Part shown: positions 44,700 to 51,429 of the stretch, in pieces
Layout: every line of letters starts with the position of its first letter
How positions within the stretch are numbered: position 1 is the stretch's first letter
From: Salinicola sp.
GTDB taxonomy: Bacteria; Pseudomonadota; Gammaproteobacteria; Pseudomonadales; Halomonadaceae
Assembly: GCA_002695065.1 (NCBI GenBank)
Contig: NZNW01000076.1
Span: 1-53,398 of the forward strand
Direction of reading: 5' to 3'
Length of the DNA stretch: 53,398 bases
Translations under genes and position numbers: made by a program
The notes under the pieces: model-generated
Databases searched by the model: none
Seen by the model: the letters and a program-made list of their open reading frames with translations, nothing else
Told to the model about the DNA's origin: nothing

Positions 44700-44732
44700 C
44701 GATGCCCCTCCTCGGAGGGGCATCGTCGTTCT
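44700..44732 (+). terminator. glyA terminator
   Basis: Perfect 11-bp stem CGATGCCCCTC / GAGGGGCATCG with a CTCG tetraloop (44700-44725), followed by TCGTTCT, 21 bp after the glyA stop. Confidence 0.85.
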
Positions 44733-44874
44733 GGCCTCCCGACGGCGTCGCGGAGAGCAAGGGGCTTGTCCGTGGCGGTGGAAGGCGGGGGCGAAAGATG
44801 AGACAAGGAGATACCGTCGCGGTGCAGGTCGAATTCGGATCCAGGGTGTATTTTCCTACGACTTTAGTCTTGTC

Positions 44875-44890
44875 TATGACCATGGTCTAA
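44875..44890. promoter_or_regulatory. Dyad TATGACCATGGTCTAA before the dgo regulator
   Basis: Contains the perfect palindrome GACCATGGTC (44878-44887) with near-symmetric flanks. It could be an operator or activator site for the dgo genes. It includes no GT-N3-AC core, so it may serve a different regulator from the FadR-type one. Confidence 0.3.
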
Positions 44891-44918
44891 CAGCCAGGCA
44901 GGTCAACTTGCTGGAAGC

Positions 44919-44931
44919 TATGTCGGACATA
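44919..44931. promoter_or_regulatory. Candidate autoregulatory operator TATGTC-G-GACATA
   Basis: Perfect 6-bp arms around one base. It contains GT-N3-AC, the core of FadR/FCD-type GntR operators. It overlaps the ATG at 44920, so bound regulator would block its own expression, or the true start may be the ATG at 44956. Confidence 0.45.
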
Positions 44932-45756
44932 GATGGCTGTGAGTTGAACATCGCGATGGCAGCAGATCCTCCAGCGACAGATCCCCCCAACCTCCCGAGG
45001 CCCGATATCGCCGAAGCGCTGGCCGAGGCCGTTTTCAGCGGCCGCTATGCGATCGGTGCCATGATTCCGCGGGAGATCGACCTCTGCGAGCGCTTCGGCG
45101 TCAGTCGCAGTACCGTCCGCAGCGCCCTGCAGAAGCTGGTCAACGCGGGGCTGCTGGTGCGTATTTCCGGGCAGGGGACGCGGGTCTGCGAGCTGGCCTC
45201 CTGGCATCTCCTCGATCCCCAGGTCAGCGCCTGGATGGCGCGCTACGCCCAGCCCAACCCGCATCTCCAGCGGGAAGTCTTCGCCTTTCGCGTGGCCGCG
45301 GAGCCGTTCGTTGCCGCTCTGGCTGCCACCCACGCCACCGCCTCGGACCTGCTGGCCATCGAAACCGCCTACGAAGGCATGATCCGTACGCTCGAGCGTA
45401 CGGATCTGCACTGGCAGGGACAGAGCTACAACGCTTACGACGTGGCGTTCCACGAGGCGATATTCGCCGCTTCCCACAACCTGATCTGGGCGCAGATCAG
45501 TCATGTGCTCAAACCGGCCATCGCGCTGATCGTCGAGCGTTCCAACCAGAGCGCCACGCTGCATAGCGCCAAGGATCTCGATGACAGCATGGCGCGTCAT
45601 CGACGGGTGATGGAGGCGATCCGCCTGCGCCAGCCGCAGGAAGCCGCCAAGGCGGCGCTGTCGGTGCTCAAGCGCACCGGCCGTGACCTCGGCATGGAGG
45701 ATCTGGTCGAGAATCCGCCGTCGATCGTGATGCCGCCTTCGATCGGGGAGCCGTGA
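44920..45756 (+). CDS. dgoR: FadR/FCD-type GntR regulator of galactonate genes (DgoR-like)
   Basis: About 278 residues. An N-terminal winged helix-turn-helix (AEAVFSGRYAIGAMIPREID, then CERFGVSRSTVRSALQKLVN) is followed by an all-helical FCD effector domain with candidate metal ligands in YDVAFHEAIFAAS and RHRRVMEAI. The family is mostly repressors released by a sugar acid. It heads the dgo cluster, as in E. coli where DgoR represses the operon and is released by D-galactonate; the same is inferred here. Start uncertain: TTG 44908, ATG 44920 (chosen) or ATG 44956. dgoD follows 92 bp later, so regulator and enzymes may be co-transcribed. Confidence 0.85.
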   Translation: MSDIDGCELNIAMAADPPATDPPNLPRPDIAEALAEAVFSGRYAIGAMIPREIDLCERFGVSRSTVRSALQKLVNAGLLVRISGQGTRVCELASWHLLDPQVSAWMARYAQPNPHLQREVFAFRVAAEPFVAALAATHATASDLLAIETAYEGMIRTLERTDLHWQGQSYNAYDVAFHEAIFAASHNLIWAQISHVLKPAIALIVERSNQSATLHSAKDLDDSMARHRRVMEAIRLRQPQEAAKAALSVLKRTGRDLGMEDLVENPPSIVMPPSIGEP

Positions 45757-45848
45757 TGGCGCTCCGGGCCTGCCAGTGGGGCCGCGTCGGCGCTTTCGCG
45801 TCAGCCGGTCCGAATCGAACGAACTGCTTTGAAGAGAACAGGTGAACC

Positions 45849-46997
45849 ATGAAGATTACCCGCTTGAAGACCTGGCAGGTGCCGCCGCGCTGGTTGTTTC
45901 TCAAGATCGAGACCGACGAGGGTTGCTATGGCTGGGGGGAGCCGGTGGTGGAGGGACGCGCCGCCACGGTCGAGGCCGCCGTGCATGAACTTTCCGACTA
46001 TCTGGTCGGCCAGGATCCGCGCCGCATAGAACACTTGTGGAACATCATGTATCGCGCGGGATTCTACCGGGGCGGTCCGATTCTGATGAGCGCCATCGCC
46101 GGTATCGACCAGGCGCTGTGGGATCTGAAGGGGCGCGATCTCGGCGTGCCGGTGCACCAGCTGCTGGGTGGTGCCTGTCGCGACAGGATGCGGATGTACG
46201 CCTGGACCGGCGGCGACAAGCCCAGCGACGTGGGCGCGGGCGCCAAGGCGCTGGTCGACAAGGGCTTTACCGCATTCAAGATGAACGGTACAGCCGAAAT
46301 GGCGATCGTCGACTCTCACGCCAAGGTGGACGAGGCGGTGGCCCGTGTCGCCGAGGCCCGCGATGCGGTGGGGCCGGATGTCGGCATCGGTATCGATTTC
46401 CACGGTCGCGTCCATCGCCCCATGGCCAAGGCGCTGCTGCGGGAGCTGGAGCCGTATCACCCGATGTTCGTCGAAGAGCCGGTGCTGCCGGAACACCTGC
46501 CGAGCCTCAAGCACATCGCCGGGGGCCTCGGCTATCCCATCGCCACCGGCGAGCGGCTGCACACGCGTTATCAGTTCCGCGACCTGCTGGTCGAAGGCAT
46601 GGCCGATATCGTCCAGCCCGATCTTTCCCATTGCGGCGGCATCAGCGAGGGCATGAAGATCGCCACGCTGGCATCCTGCTTCGATGTGGCGCTGGCTCCG
46701 CACTGTCCGCTGGGACCGCTGACGTTGGCCGCTTCCCTGCACGTGGATGCGGTCAACCACAACGCCTTCATCCAGGAGCAGAGCATGGGCATCCACTACA
46801 ATCGGGACAACGACGTGCTCGATTACCTGGTGGACAAGAACGCGCTGGCGATCGAGGACGGCTACTGTGCGATTCCACAGGGACCCGGGTTGGGCGTCGA
46901 GATCGACGAAGCGTTCGTCGAGGAGCGTGCCAAGGTCGGGCATCGTTGGCGCAACCCCGTCTGGACACATGAGGACGGTTCCGTCGCGGAGTGGTAA
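45849..46997 (+). CDS. dgoD: D-galactonate dehydratase
   Basis: 382 residues of the mandelate-racemase/enolase superfamily. The capping domain begins [15 protein letters not shown]. Metal ligands are expected in [13 protein letters not shown] (Asp), [10 protein letters not shown] (Glu) and [14 protein letters not shown] (Glu); the catalytic base is the His of [15 protein letters not shown]. The sequence pattern matches D-galactonate dehydratase (GalD), which yields 2-keto-3-deoxy-D-galactonate, the substrate of DgoK. AGGTGAA before the ATG. No transporter gene (dgoT) is seen nearby. A 286-bp gap separates it from dgoA. Confidence 0.93.
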   Translation: MKITRLKTWQVPPRWLFLKIETDEGCYGWGEPVVEGRAATVEAAVHELSDYLVGQDPRRIEHLWNIMYRAGFYRGGPILMSAIAGIDQALWDLKGRDLGVPVHQLLGGACRDRMRMYAWTGGDKPSDVGAGAKALVDKGFTAFKMNGTAEMAIVDSHAKVDEAVARVAEARDAVGPDVGIGIDFHGRVHRPMAKALLRELEPYHPMFVEEPVLPEHLPSLKHIAGGLGYPIATGERLHTRYQFRDLLVEGMADIVQPDLSHCGGISEGMKIATLASCFDVALAPHCPLGPLTLAASLHVDAVNHNAFIQEQSMGIHYNRDNDVLDYLVDKNALAIEDGYCAIPQGPGLGVEIDEAFVEERAKVGHRWRNPVWTHEDGSVAEW

Positions 46998-47117
46998 CGG
47001 CACACTCGATAGCCGCCTGCGCGAGTGAATCGCCGTGTTGCCCGGTGCGCGAACTCCTCACATATACCCCATATGCTCCGGGTTCTGTGCGCCGGGCGCC
47101 TTGCGCTTCAGCTCGCT

Positions 47118-47214
47118 CGGCTGGCTCTCGAGCGCACCGTACTTGGCGCTCAGCCGTCTTTGCTCGCCGACGCAGAGCATCCAGGAAAGTGTGGTCCGGC
47201 TGGCTCTCGAGCGC
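47118..47214. repeat. 18-bp direct repeat in the dgoD-dgoA gap
   Basis: CGGCTGGCTCTCGAGCGC occurs at 47118-47135 and 47197-47214, 79 bp apart, in a 286-bp gap between dgoD and dgoA. The gap has no convincing gene. A TAGACT lies 28 bp before dgoA and could be a -10. Confidence 0.7.
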
Positions 47215-47283
47215 TACATGCTGATGCTCTGCTGGCTGCGCTCCAACGCGCGGCCCTAGACTGGCCGAAACGAGGAGAGAGAA

Positions 47284-47970
47284 ATGAACGAGACACGCAA
47301 GTTCGCACTGGAAACGGCGCTGCGCGAGCGCCCCCTGGTGGCGATCCTGCGCGGTATCACCCCGGGAGAGATCGATGGGGTGTTCGACGCGCTGGTGGCG
47401 GCAGGTTTCAAGCTGATCGAGATTCCGCTTAACTCCCCGCGGGCCTGGGAGAGCATCGCCGCGATCGCCAAGCGCTGCCCGGACGATGTCGTGATCGGCG
47501 CCGGTACGGTACTCGACCCCGAGCATGCCAAGCGTCTGGCCGATCTCGATGCGCCGCTGCTGATCACGCCCAACACCGATCCGGAAGTGATTCGGGCCGG
47601 GGTCGAGCACGGTCTGGCACCGATGATCGGCTGCATGACGCCCAGCGAGGCGCTGGCCGCGGCCAAGGCCGGCGCGACGGCGCTCAAGCTGTTCCCGGCG
47701 GCACGCCTGGGCACGGGCTACTTCAAGGATATCAACGCGATCCTGCCCAAGGGGTTGCCGGTGCTGGCGGTCGGCGGCATCGATCAGAGCAACATGAGCG
47801 AATGGCATGCCCATGGCGTGGCAGGCTTCGGCTTCGGCAGCAATCTCTACAAGCCGGGACGCAGTGCCGAAGACGTCGGACGGGTCGCGGCCGAACTGGT
47901 CAAGGAGTGGCAGCGGCTGAGCGAGGTCGCCCACTATGCCGAGCAGCAGGAACGCGAGGCGGATGCATGA
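47284..47970 (+). CDS. dgoA: 2-dehydro-3-deoxy-6-phosphogalactonate aldolase
   Basis: 228 residues, class I KDPG/KDPGal aldolase. The catalytic glutamate lies in LIEIPLNSP and the Schiff-base lysine in ATALKLFPAARLG; AVGGIDQSNMSEW is also typical. It splits KDPGal to pyruvate and glyceraldehyde 3-phosphate, the last step of D-galactonate breakdown (DeLey-Doudoroff pathway). The ribosome-binding site is strong (GAGGAGAGAGAA directly before the ATG). It ends inside the start of dgoK (ATGA), so the pair is coupled. The gap before it may contain a separate promoter. Confidence 0.94.
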   Translation: MNETRKFALETALRERPLVAILRGITPGEIDGVFDALVAAGFKLIEIPLNSPRAWESIAAIAKRCPDDVVIGAGTVLDPEHAKRLADLDAPLLITPNTDPEVIRAGVEHGLAPMIGCMTPSEALAAAKAGATALKLFPAARLGTGYFKDINAILPKGLPVLAVGGIDQSNMSEWHAHGVAGFGFGSNLYKPGRSAEDVGRVAAELVKEWQRLSEVAHYAEQQEREADA

Positions 47971-48968
47971 GTGGCGATGCACCGGCGCGTCTGATCGTCA
48001 TCGACTGGGGGACCAGCAACTTCCGTGCCTTCCTGGTCGACACGGCCAGCGGCGAGGTGCTGGACAGCCGGCGTTCGGCCTCCGGCCTGCGCGCGCTGAG
48101 CCAGAGCGAATTCCCCCACTACTGCGCGTCGCAGACCGACGACTGGCGGGAGGGCGGCGGCGCGGCCTCGGGCGCTGAAGGCGCGGCTTCGGGCGCTGAA
48201 GGCACGGCTTCGGGCGCTGAATGCGCGGCCTCGGGCGCTGAAAAGGCCCCGGTCTACCTGGCCGGCATGGTCGGCTCCGCGCGGGGGTGGCACGAGGCGC
48301 CGCAACTGGAACTGCCGGTCACCGCCGCCGATCTGGCGCAGAACGTGGTCGCGGCGCCGGGTCTCGACGACGTCTGGATCGTGCCGGGAGTCAAGCAGGT
48401 GACCCCCGAGCATGTCGACGTGATGCGTGGGGAAGAGGTTCAGGCCTTCGGTGCACTGGCGCTTGCGGGCGTGGAGGGTGGCGACTGCTGTCTACCGGGG
48501 ACGCACAGCAAGTGGGCGCGACTCGATGCCGGCCGCATGACGGCGTTCAACACCATGATGACCGGCGAACTCTACCACGCGGTGCGTTTCCACACCCTGC
48601 CGGGAGAGCCGGCTCGCGAGGATGCGCCGTTCGACGAGGGGGCGTTTCGACTCGGCGTCTCCCGGGCCAGCTGCCCCGGGGGGGTGATGCATGCCCTGTT
48701 CGAGGCCCGCAGTCGCCATCTCTACGCGGGGCTTGAATCGCCGCAAATCGGCAGCTTTCTCTCCGGCGCGTTGATCGGGGAGGAGGTGAGGGCCATGACA
48801 GCGGCTCGCCCCGAGCTCGACAAGGTGTACCTCGTCGGCGCCGATTCGCTACGGCAGAGTTATACCATCGCGCTGGAAGCTTCCGGGATCGAGGTCGAGG
48901 CGATCGACAGCGATCGCGCGACACTGGCCGGCGTCATCGCGATCGCGGCAAGACACGTCCGATACTGA
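47967..48968 (+). CDS. dgoK: 2-dehydro-3-deoxygalactonokinase with repeat insert
   Basis: 333 residues, ASKHA-type sugar-acid kinase. Phosphate 1 motif LIVIDWGTSNFRAFLVD, then YLAGMVGSARGWHE, the catalytic region MRGEEVQAFGALAL and LPGTHSKWARLD are all intact. It phosphorylates 2-keto-3-deoxygalactonate for DgoA. About 40 residues longer than E. coli DgoK: residues 66-93 are four copies of a seven-residue unit (AASGAEG and variants) encoded by 21-bp repeats, placed in the loop between DDWREGG and APVYLAG. The insert is in frame and low complexity, so activity is probably kept. Last gene of the dgo cluster. Confidence 0.92.
   Translation: MSGDAPARLIVIDWGTSNFRAFLVDTASGEVLDSRRSASGLRALSQSEFPHYCASQTDDWREGGGAASGAEGAASGAEGTASGAECAASGAEKAPVYLAGMVGSARGWHEAPQLELPVTAADLAQNVVAAPGLDDVWIVPGVKQVTPEHVDVMRGEEVQAFGALALAGVEGGDCCLPGTHSKWARLDAGRMTAFNTMMTGELYHAVRFHTLPGEPAREDAPFDEGAFRLGVSRASCPGGVMHALFEARSRHLYAGLESPQIGSFLSGALIGEEVRAMTAARPELDKVYLVGADSLRQSYTIALEASGIEVEAIDSDRATLAGVIAIAARHVRY
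48162..48245 (+). repeat. Four 21-bp tandem repeats inside dgoK
   Basis: Copies at 48162, 48183, 48204 and 48225, each a variant of GCGGCCTCGGGCGCTGAAGG plus one base. They encode A-A-S-G-A-E-G and single-residue variants. The near-identity implies recent duplication and likely copy-number variation between strains. Confidence 0.93.
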
Positions 48969-48994
48969 ACTTGCCCCGCCCATTGAACCATTGA

Positions 48995-49011
48995 TGCACC
49001 AAAGCGGTGCA
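48995..49011. promoter_or_regulatory. NtrC-type binding site TGCACC-AAAGC-GGTGCA
   Basis: Perfect match to the NtrC dyad (TGCACY-N5-GGTGCA). Its centre lies about 110 bp upstream of the transcription start predicted from the sigma-54-like element at 49087, the usual enhancer distance. It is 26 bp after the dgoK stop. Confidence 0.5.
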
Positions 49012-49045
49012 ACGGCACACGCGGCGAGGGTTCGACATCGCCGCC

Positions 49046-49081
49046 GACGGCCCGCGACCCGTACCCATGGCGCGGGCCGTC
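49046..49081 (+). terminator. Hairpin ending the dgo cluster
   Basis: Perfect 11-bp stem GACGGCCCGCG / CGCGGGCCGTC (49046-49056, 49071-49081), 14-nt loop, followed by GTGTTTGG. It sits between the NtrC-type site and the sigma-54-like promoter and would insulate the next gene from dgo transcription. Confidence 0.68.
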
Positions 49082-49086
49082 GTGTT

Positions 49087-49102
49087 TGGCATGATACGTG
49101 CT
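49087..49102 (+). promoter_or_regulatory. Sigma-54-type promoter TGGCATG-ATAC-GTGCT
   Basis: GG (49088-49089) and GC (49100-49101) are exactly ten bases apart, with most of the TGGCACG-N4-TTGCW consensus kept. It lies 76 bp before the phosphatase ATG. An alternative sigma-S-like -10, CTATACG, is at 49111. Confidence 0.48.
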
Positions 49103-49177
49103 ACCTTCACCTATACGACTGCCGACACGCAGCCGATCGCGTACGACATGATGAGGTGATGCGATGCGGGTGAAGCC

Positions 49178-50044
49178 ATGACACAGCCGACCTTGAACCA
49201 ACCACCGTTGCTGGTGTTCACCGATCTCGATGGATCGCTGCTGGACCACGATCCCTACGATTGGCAGCCAGCCTCGACCTGGCTGCATCGTCTCGAACAG
49301 CGGGCGATCCCGGTCATTCCCACCACCAGCAAGACCCGTGCCGAACTGCTGGCGCTCCGGCATGAGCTGGGGCTGGAGCAGACGCCCTTCATCGCCGAGA
49401 ACGGCGCCGTGATCGGCCTGCCGCCATCCTGGCAGCATGCGCGACTGGATCGTGATCCGGCATCGCCGGATGGCCTGGTGGTCAAGACGCCGAGCATGGA
49501 TGTCGACTTCATCCGACGCCGCCTGGACGTGGTGCGCGAGCGCCATGGCCTGCGCTTCCGCCGGATGGGGGAGATGGATCTGGCCGAGGTCCGGGAGCTC
49601 ACGGGGCTCAGCGCCGCCGGTGCCGAACAGGCGATGATCCGTGAAGGGAGCGAACCGCTGGTGTGGGAAGACGACGACACCAAACTGCAAGCTCTGCATG
49701 AGACGCTGCGCGTCGATGGTCTCCGCCTGACCCGGGGCGGCCGTTTCTGGCACGTCATGGGCGCGGTCGACAAGGGGCAGGCCGCCGAATGGCTGGTGGC
49801 CCGGTTCGAGTCGTTGCGTGGCTATCGGCCGAGGACGCTGGGCCTCGGCGATGGGCCCAACGATCTGGCGCTGCTGTCGACGACGGACATGGCCGTGATC
49901 ATCGCCGCCGGCCACGGCCAGGCGATGACACTGGAGAATGCCCGGGTCTATCGAACGCGGGCGCGAGGGCCGGCCGGGTGGTCGGAGGGTGTCGAGCACT
50001 GGCTGACCCGGGAACCGGGATGGGAGAGTGGCGAGCCACAGTAG
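49178..50044 (+). CDS. Glucosyl-3-phosphoglycerate phosphatase (MPGP-type HAD)
   Basis: 288 residues of the mannosyl-3-phosphoglycerate phosphatase branch of the HAD superfamily. Motif I is VFTDLDGSLLDHD (Asp16, Asp18), motif II TTSKTRAEL, the lysine motif is VDKGQAAEW and motif IV GLGDGPNDLALL. The lid domain holds the substrate-specific WEDDDTKLQ region. Followed 69 bp later by a GT81-type synthase, it should remove the phosphate from glucosyl-3-phosphoglycerate to give glucosylglycerate, a compatible solute. Mannosyl versus glucosyl specificity cannot be read from the sequence; the synthase decides it. The ribosome-binding site is weak (GGGTGAAGCC). Confidence 0.85.
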   Translation: MTQPTLNQPPLLVFTDLDGSLLDHDPYDWQPASTWLHRLEQRAIPVIPTTSKTRAELLALRHELGLEQTPFIAENGAVIGLPPSWQHARLDRDPASPDGLVVKTPSMDVDFIRRRLDVVRERHGLRFRRMGEMDLAEVRELTGLSAAGAEQAMIREGSEPLVWEDDDTKLQALHETLRVDGLRLTRGGRFWHVMGAVDKGQAAEWLVARFESLRGYRPRTLGLGDGPNDLALLSTTDMAVIIAAGHGQAMTLENARVYRTRARGPAGWSEGVEHWLTREPGWESGEPQ

Positions 50045-50113
50045 TCGCTGATATCGACCTGATGACAGGCGTCACGGACCGACGCCAAGACGACAATAGG
50101 AAGAGGGCGCTTC

Positions 50114-51334
50114 ATGAGTGATTTCTATCAGAACGGTATCGTTACCAATTTCCACAACCTGACTCGGCGCTCGGTGGAGGCTCTAGAGACCGATCTCAAG
50201 CAGTTCTCGCGCAGCCGGCCGATGGGACTGATCCTGCCGTCGCTCTATTCCGAGCTGGAGGGGCCGGCGCTCTCGCACATCGTCGATGAGCTGTGCAAGG
50301 TGCCCTATCTCAGCGAGATCGTCATCGGCCTCGACCGGGCCGATCGTGAGCAGTTTCTCAAGGCGCGGGACTTTTTCTCCCGACTGCCTCAGCACCACCG
50401 CATCCTGTGGAACGACGGTCCGCGACTCCAGGCTCTCCAGCAGGAACTGGCGCAGGAAAATCTCGCCCCCCTGGAGCCGGGCAAGGGCTGCAACGTCTGG
50501 TACTGCTCCGGCTACGTGCGGGCGTCGGGCAAGGCCGAGGCGATCGCGCTGCACGACTGCGATATCGTGACCTACGATCGCGGCCTGCTGGCGCGGCTGA
50601 TCTATCCGGTTGCCAACCCGCGCTTCCACTACGAGTTCTGCAAGGGTTATTACTCGCGCATCGCGTCCGGCAAGCTCAACGGCCGGGTGGCGCGGTTGAT
50701 GGTCACGCCGCTGATCCGGGCCTTCAAGATGATCTATGGGCCGCTGCCTTACCTCGACTATCTCGACAGCTATCGCTATCCGCTTTCCGGCGAGTTCTCC
50801 ATGCGTGCCGACGTGCTCGACGGCATCCGCATCCCCAGCGACTGGGGGCTGGAGATCGGCGTGCTCTCCGAAGTTCACCGGAACTTCTCGACCAAGCGGC
50901 TGTGTCAGGTGGACATCGCCGACGCCTACGACCACAAGCACCAGCCGGTCTCCGAGGAGGACCCCAGCGGCGGTCTCAACCGGATGAGCATGGACATCGC
51001 CAAGGCGATGTATCGCAAGCTGGCGACGCTAGGCGTGGAGATGAGCGTCGAGAGCTTCCGCACGGTCAAGGCCACCTACTATCGCGTGGCGCTGGATCTG
51101 ATCGAGGCCTACGACCACGATGCCGCCATGAATGGGCTCAAGCTGGACCGTCACAGCGAGGAGGCCGCCGTGGAGCTGTTCGCCGACAACATCATGCAGG
51201 CCGGCGCCGCCTTCTTCGAATCCCCGCGGGACAAGCCGTTCATCCCCAGTTGGAATCGGGTCCAGGCGGCGATTCCCGACCTCCAGGATCGGCTGTTCGA
51301 AGCGGTGGAACTGGATAATTCCGGGGACGTGTAG
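50114..51334 (+). CDS. gpgS: Glucosyl-3-phosphoglycerate synthase-like glycosyltransferase (GT81)
   Basis: 406 residues, GT-A-type retaining glycosyltransferase. The DxD metal motif is His147-Asp148-Cys149-Asp150 in IALHDCDIVTY; the substrate region LPYLDYLDSYRYPLSGEFSM and the acceptor loop WGLEIGVLSEVHRNFSTKRL match GpgS. The family transfers glucose from NDP-glucose to 3-phosphoglycerate. With the preceding phosphatase it completes a two-step glucosylglycerate pathway. GAGG seven bases before the ATG. Cytoplasmic. The neighbouring phosphorylase supports glucosylglycerate over mannosylglycerate as the product. Confidence 0.85.
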   Translation: MSDFYQNGIVTNFHNLTRRSVEALETDLKQFSRSRPMGLILPSLYSELEGPALSHIVDELCKVPYLSEIVIGLDRADREQFLKARDFFSRLPQHHRILWNDGPRLQALQQELAQENLAPLEPGKGCNVWYCSGYVRASGKAEAIALHDCDIVTYDRGLLARLIYPVANPRFHYEFCKGYYSRIASGKLNGRVARLMVTPLIRAFKMIYGPLPYLDYLDSYRYPLSGEFSMRADVLDGIRIPSDWGLEIGVLSEVHRNFSTKRLCQVDIADAYDHKHQPVSEEDPSGGLNRMSMDIAKAMYRKLATLGVEMSVESFRTVKATYYRVALDLIEAYDHDAAMNGLKLDRHSEEAAVELFADNIMQAGAAFFESPRDKPFIPSWNRVQAAIPDLQDRLFEAVELDNSGDV

Positions 51335-51375
51335 AGGTGGTCCTGTAGGCGTGATCCGCGCGCTTGCCGGAGGTC

Positions 51376-51422
51376 GGGCCGCGGGTGGGGAGGGTCGCCT
51401 CGATTCTCCCTACCCGCGGCCC
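51376..51422. terminator. Bidirectional hairpin between gpgS and the phosphorylase gene
   Basis: A 17-bp stem (51376-51392 with 51406-51422, one G-U pair), 13-nt loop. No U-run on either side, so it may act as an mRNA 3'-end block or a weak terminator for the two convergent genes. Confidence 0.68.
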
Positions 51423-51429
51423 GGATGCC

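Noticed and set aside
45801-47003. Minus-strand open frame opposite dgoD
   Set aside because: Shadow of the strongly conserved dehydratase; long only because stop codons are rare in high-GC antisense frames.
47025-47432. Open frame across the dgoD-dgoA gap as a missing gene
   Set aside because: No ribosome-binding site or family similarity, low complexity, and it runs deep into dgoA in another frame.
48162-48245. 21-bp repeats in dgoK as a CRISPR or insertion
   Set aside because: Direct tandem copies without spacers, in frame, inside a coding sequence.
49111-49117. Sigma-S promoter (CTATACG) as the main promoter of the glucosylglycerate genes
   Set aside because: The -10 match is good, but the NtrC-type dyad and GG-N10-GC element form a more specific, correctly spaced pair. 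Kept only as an alternative.
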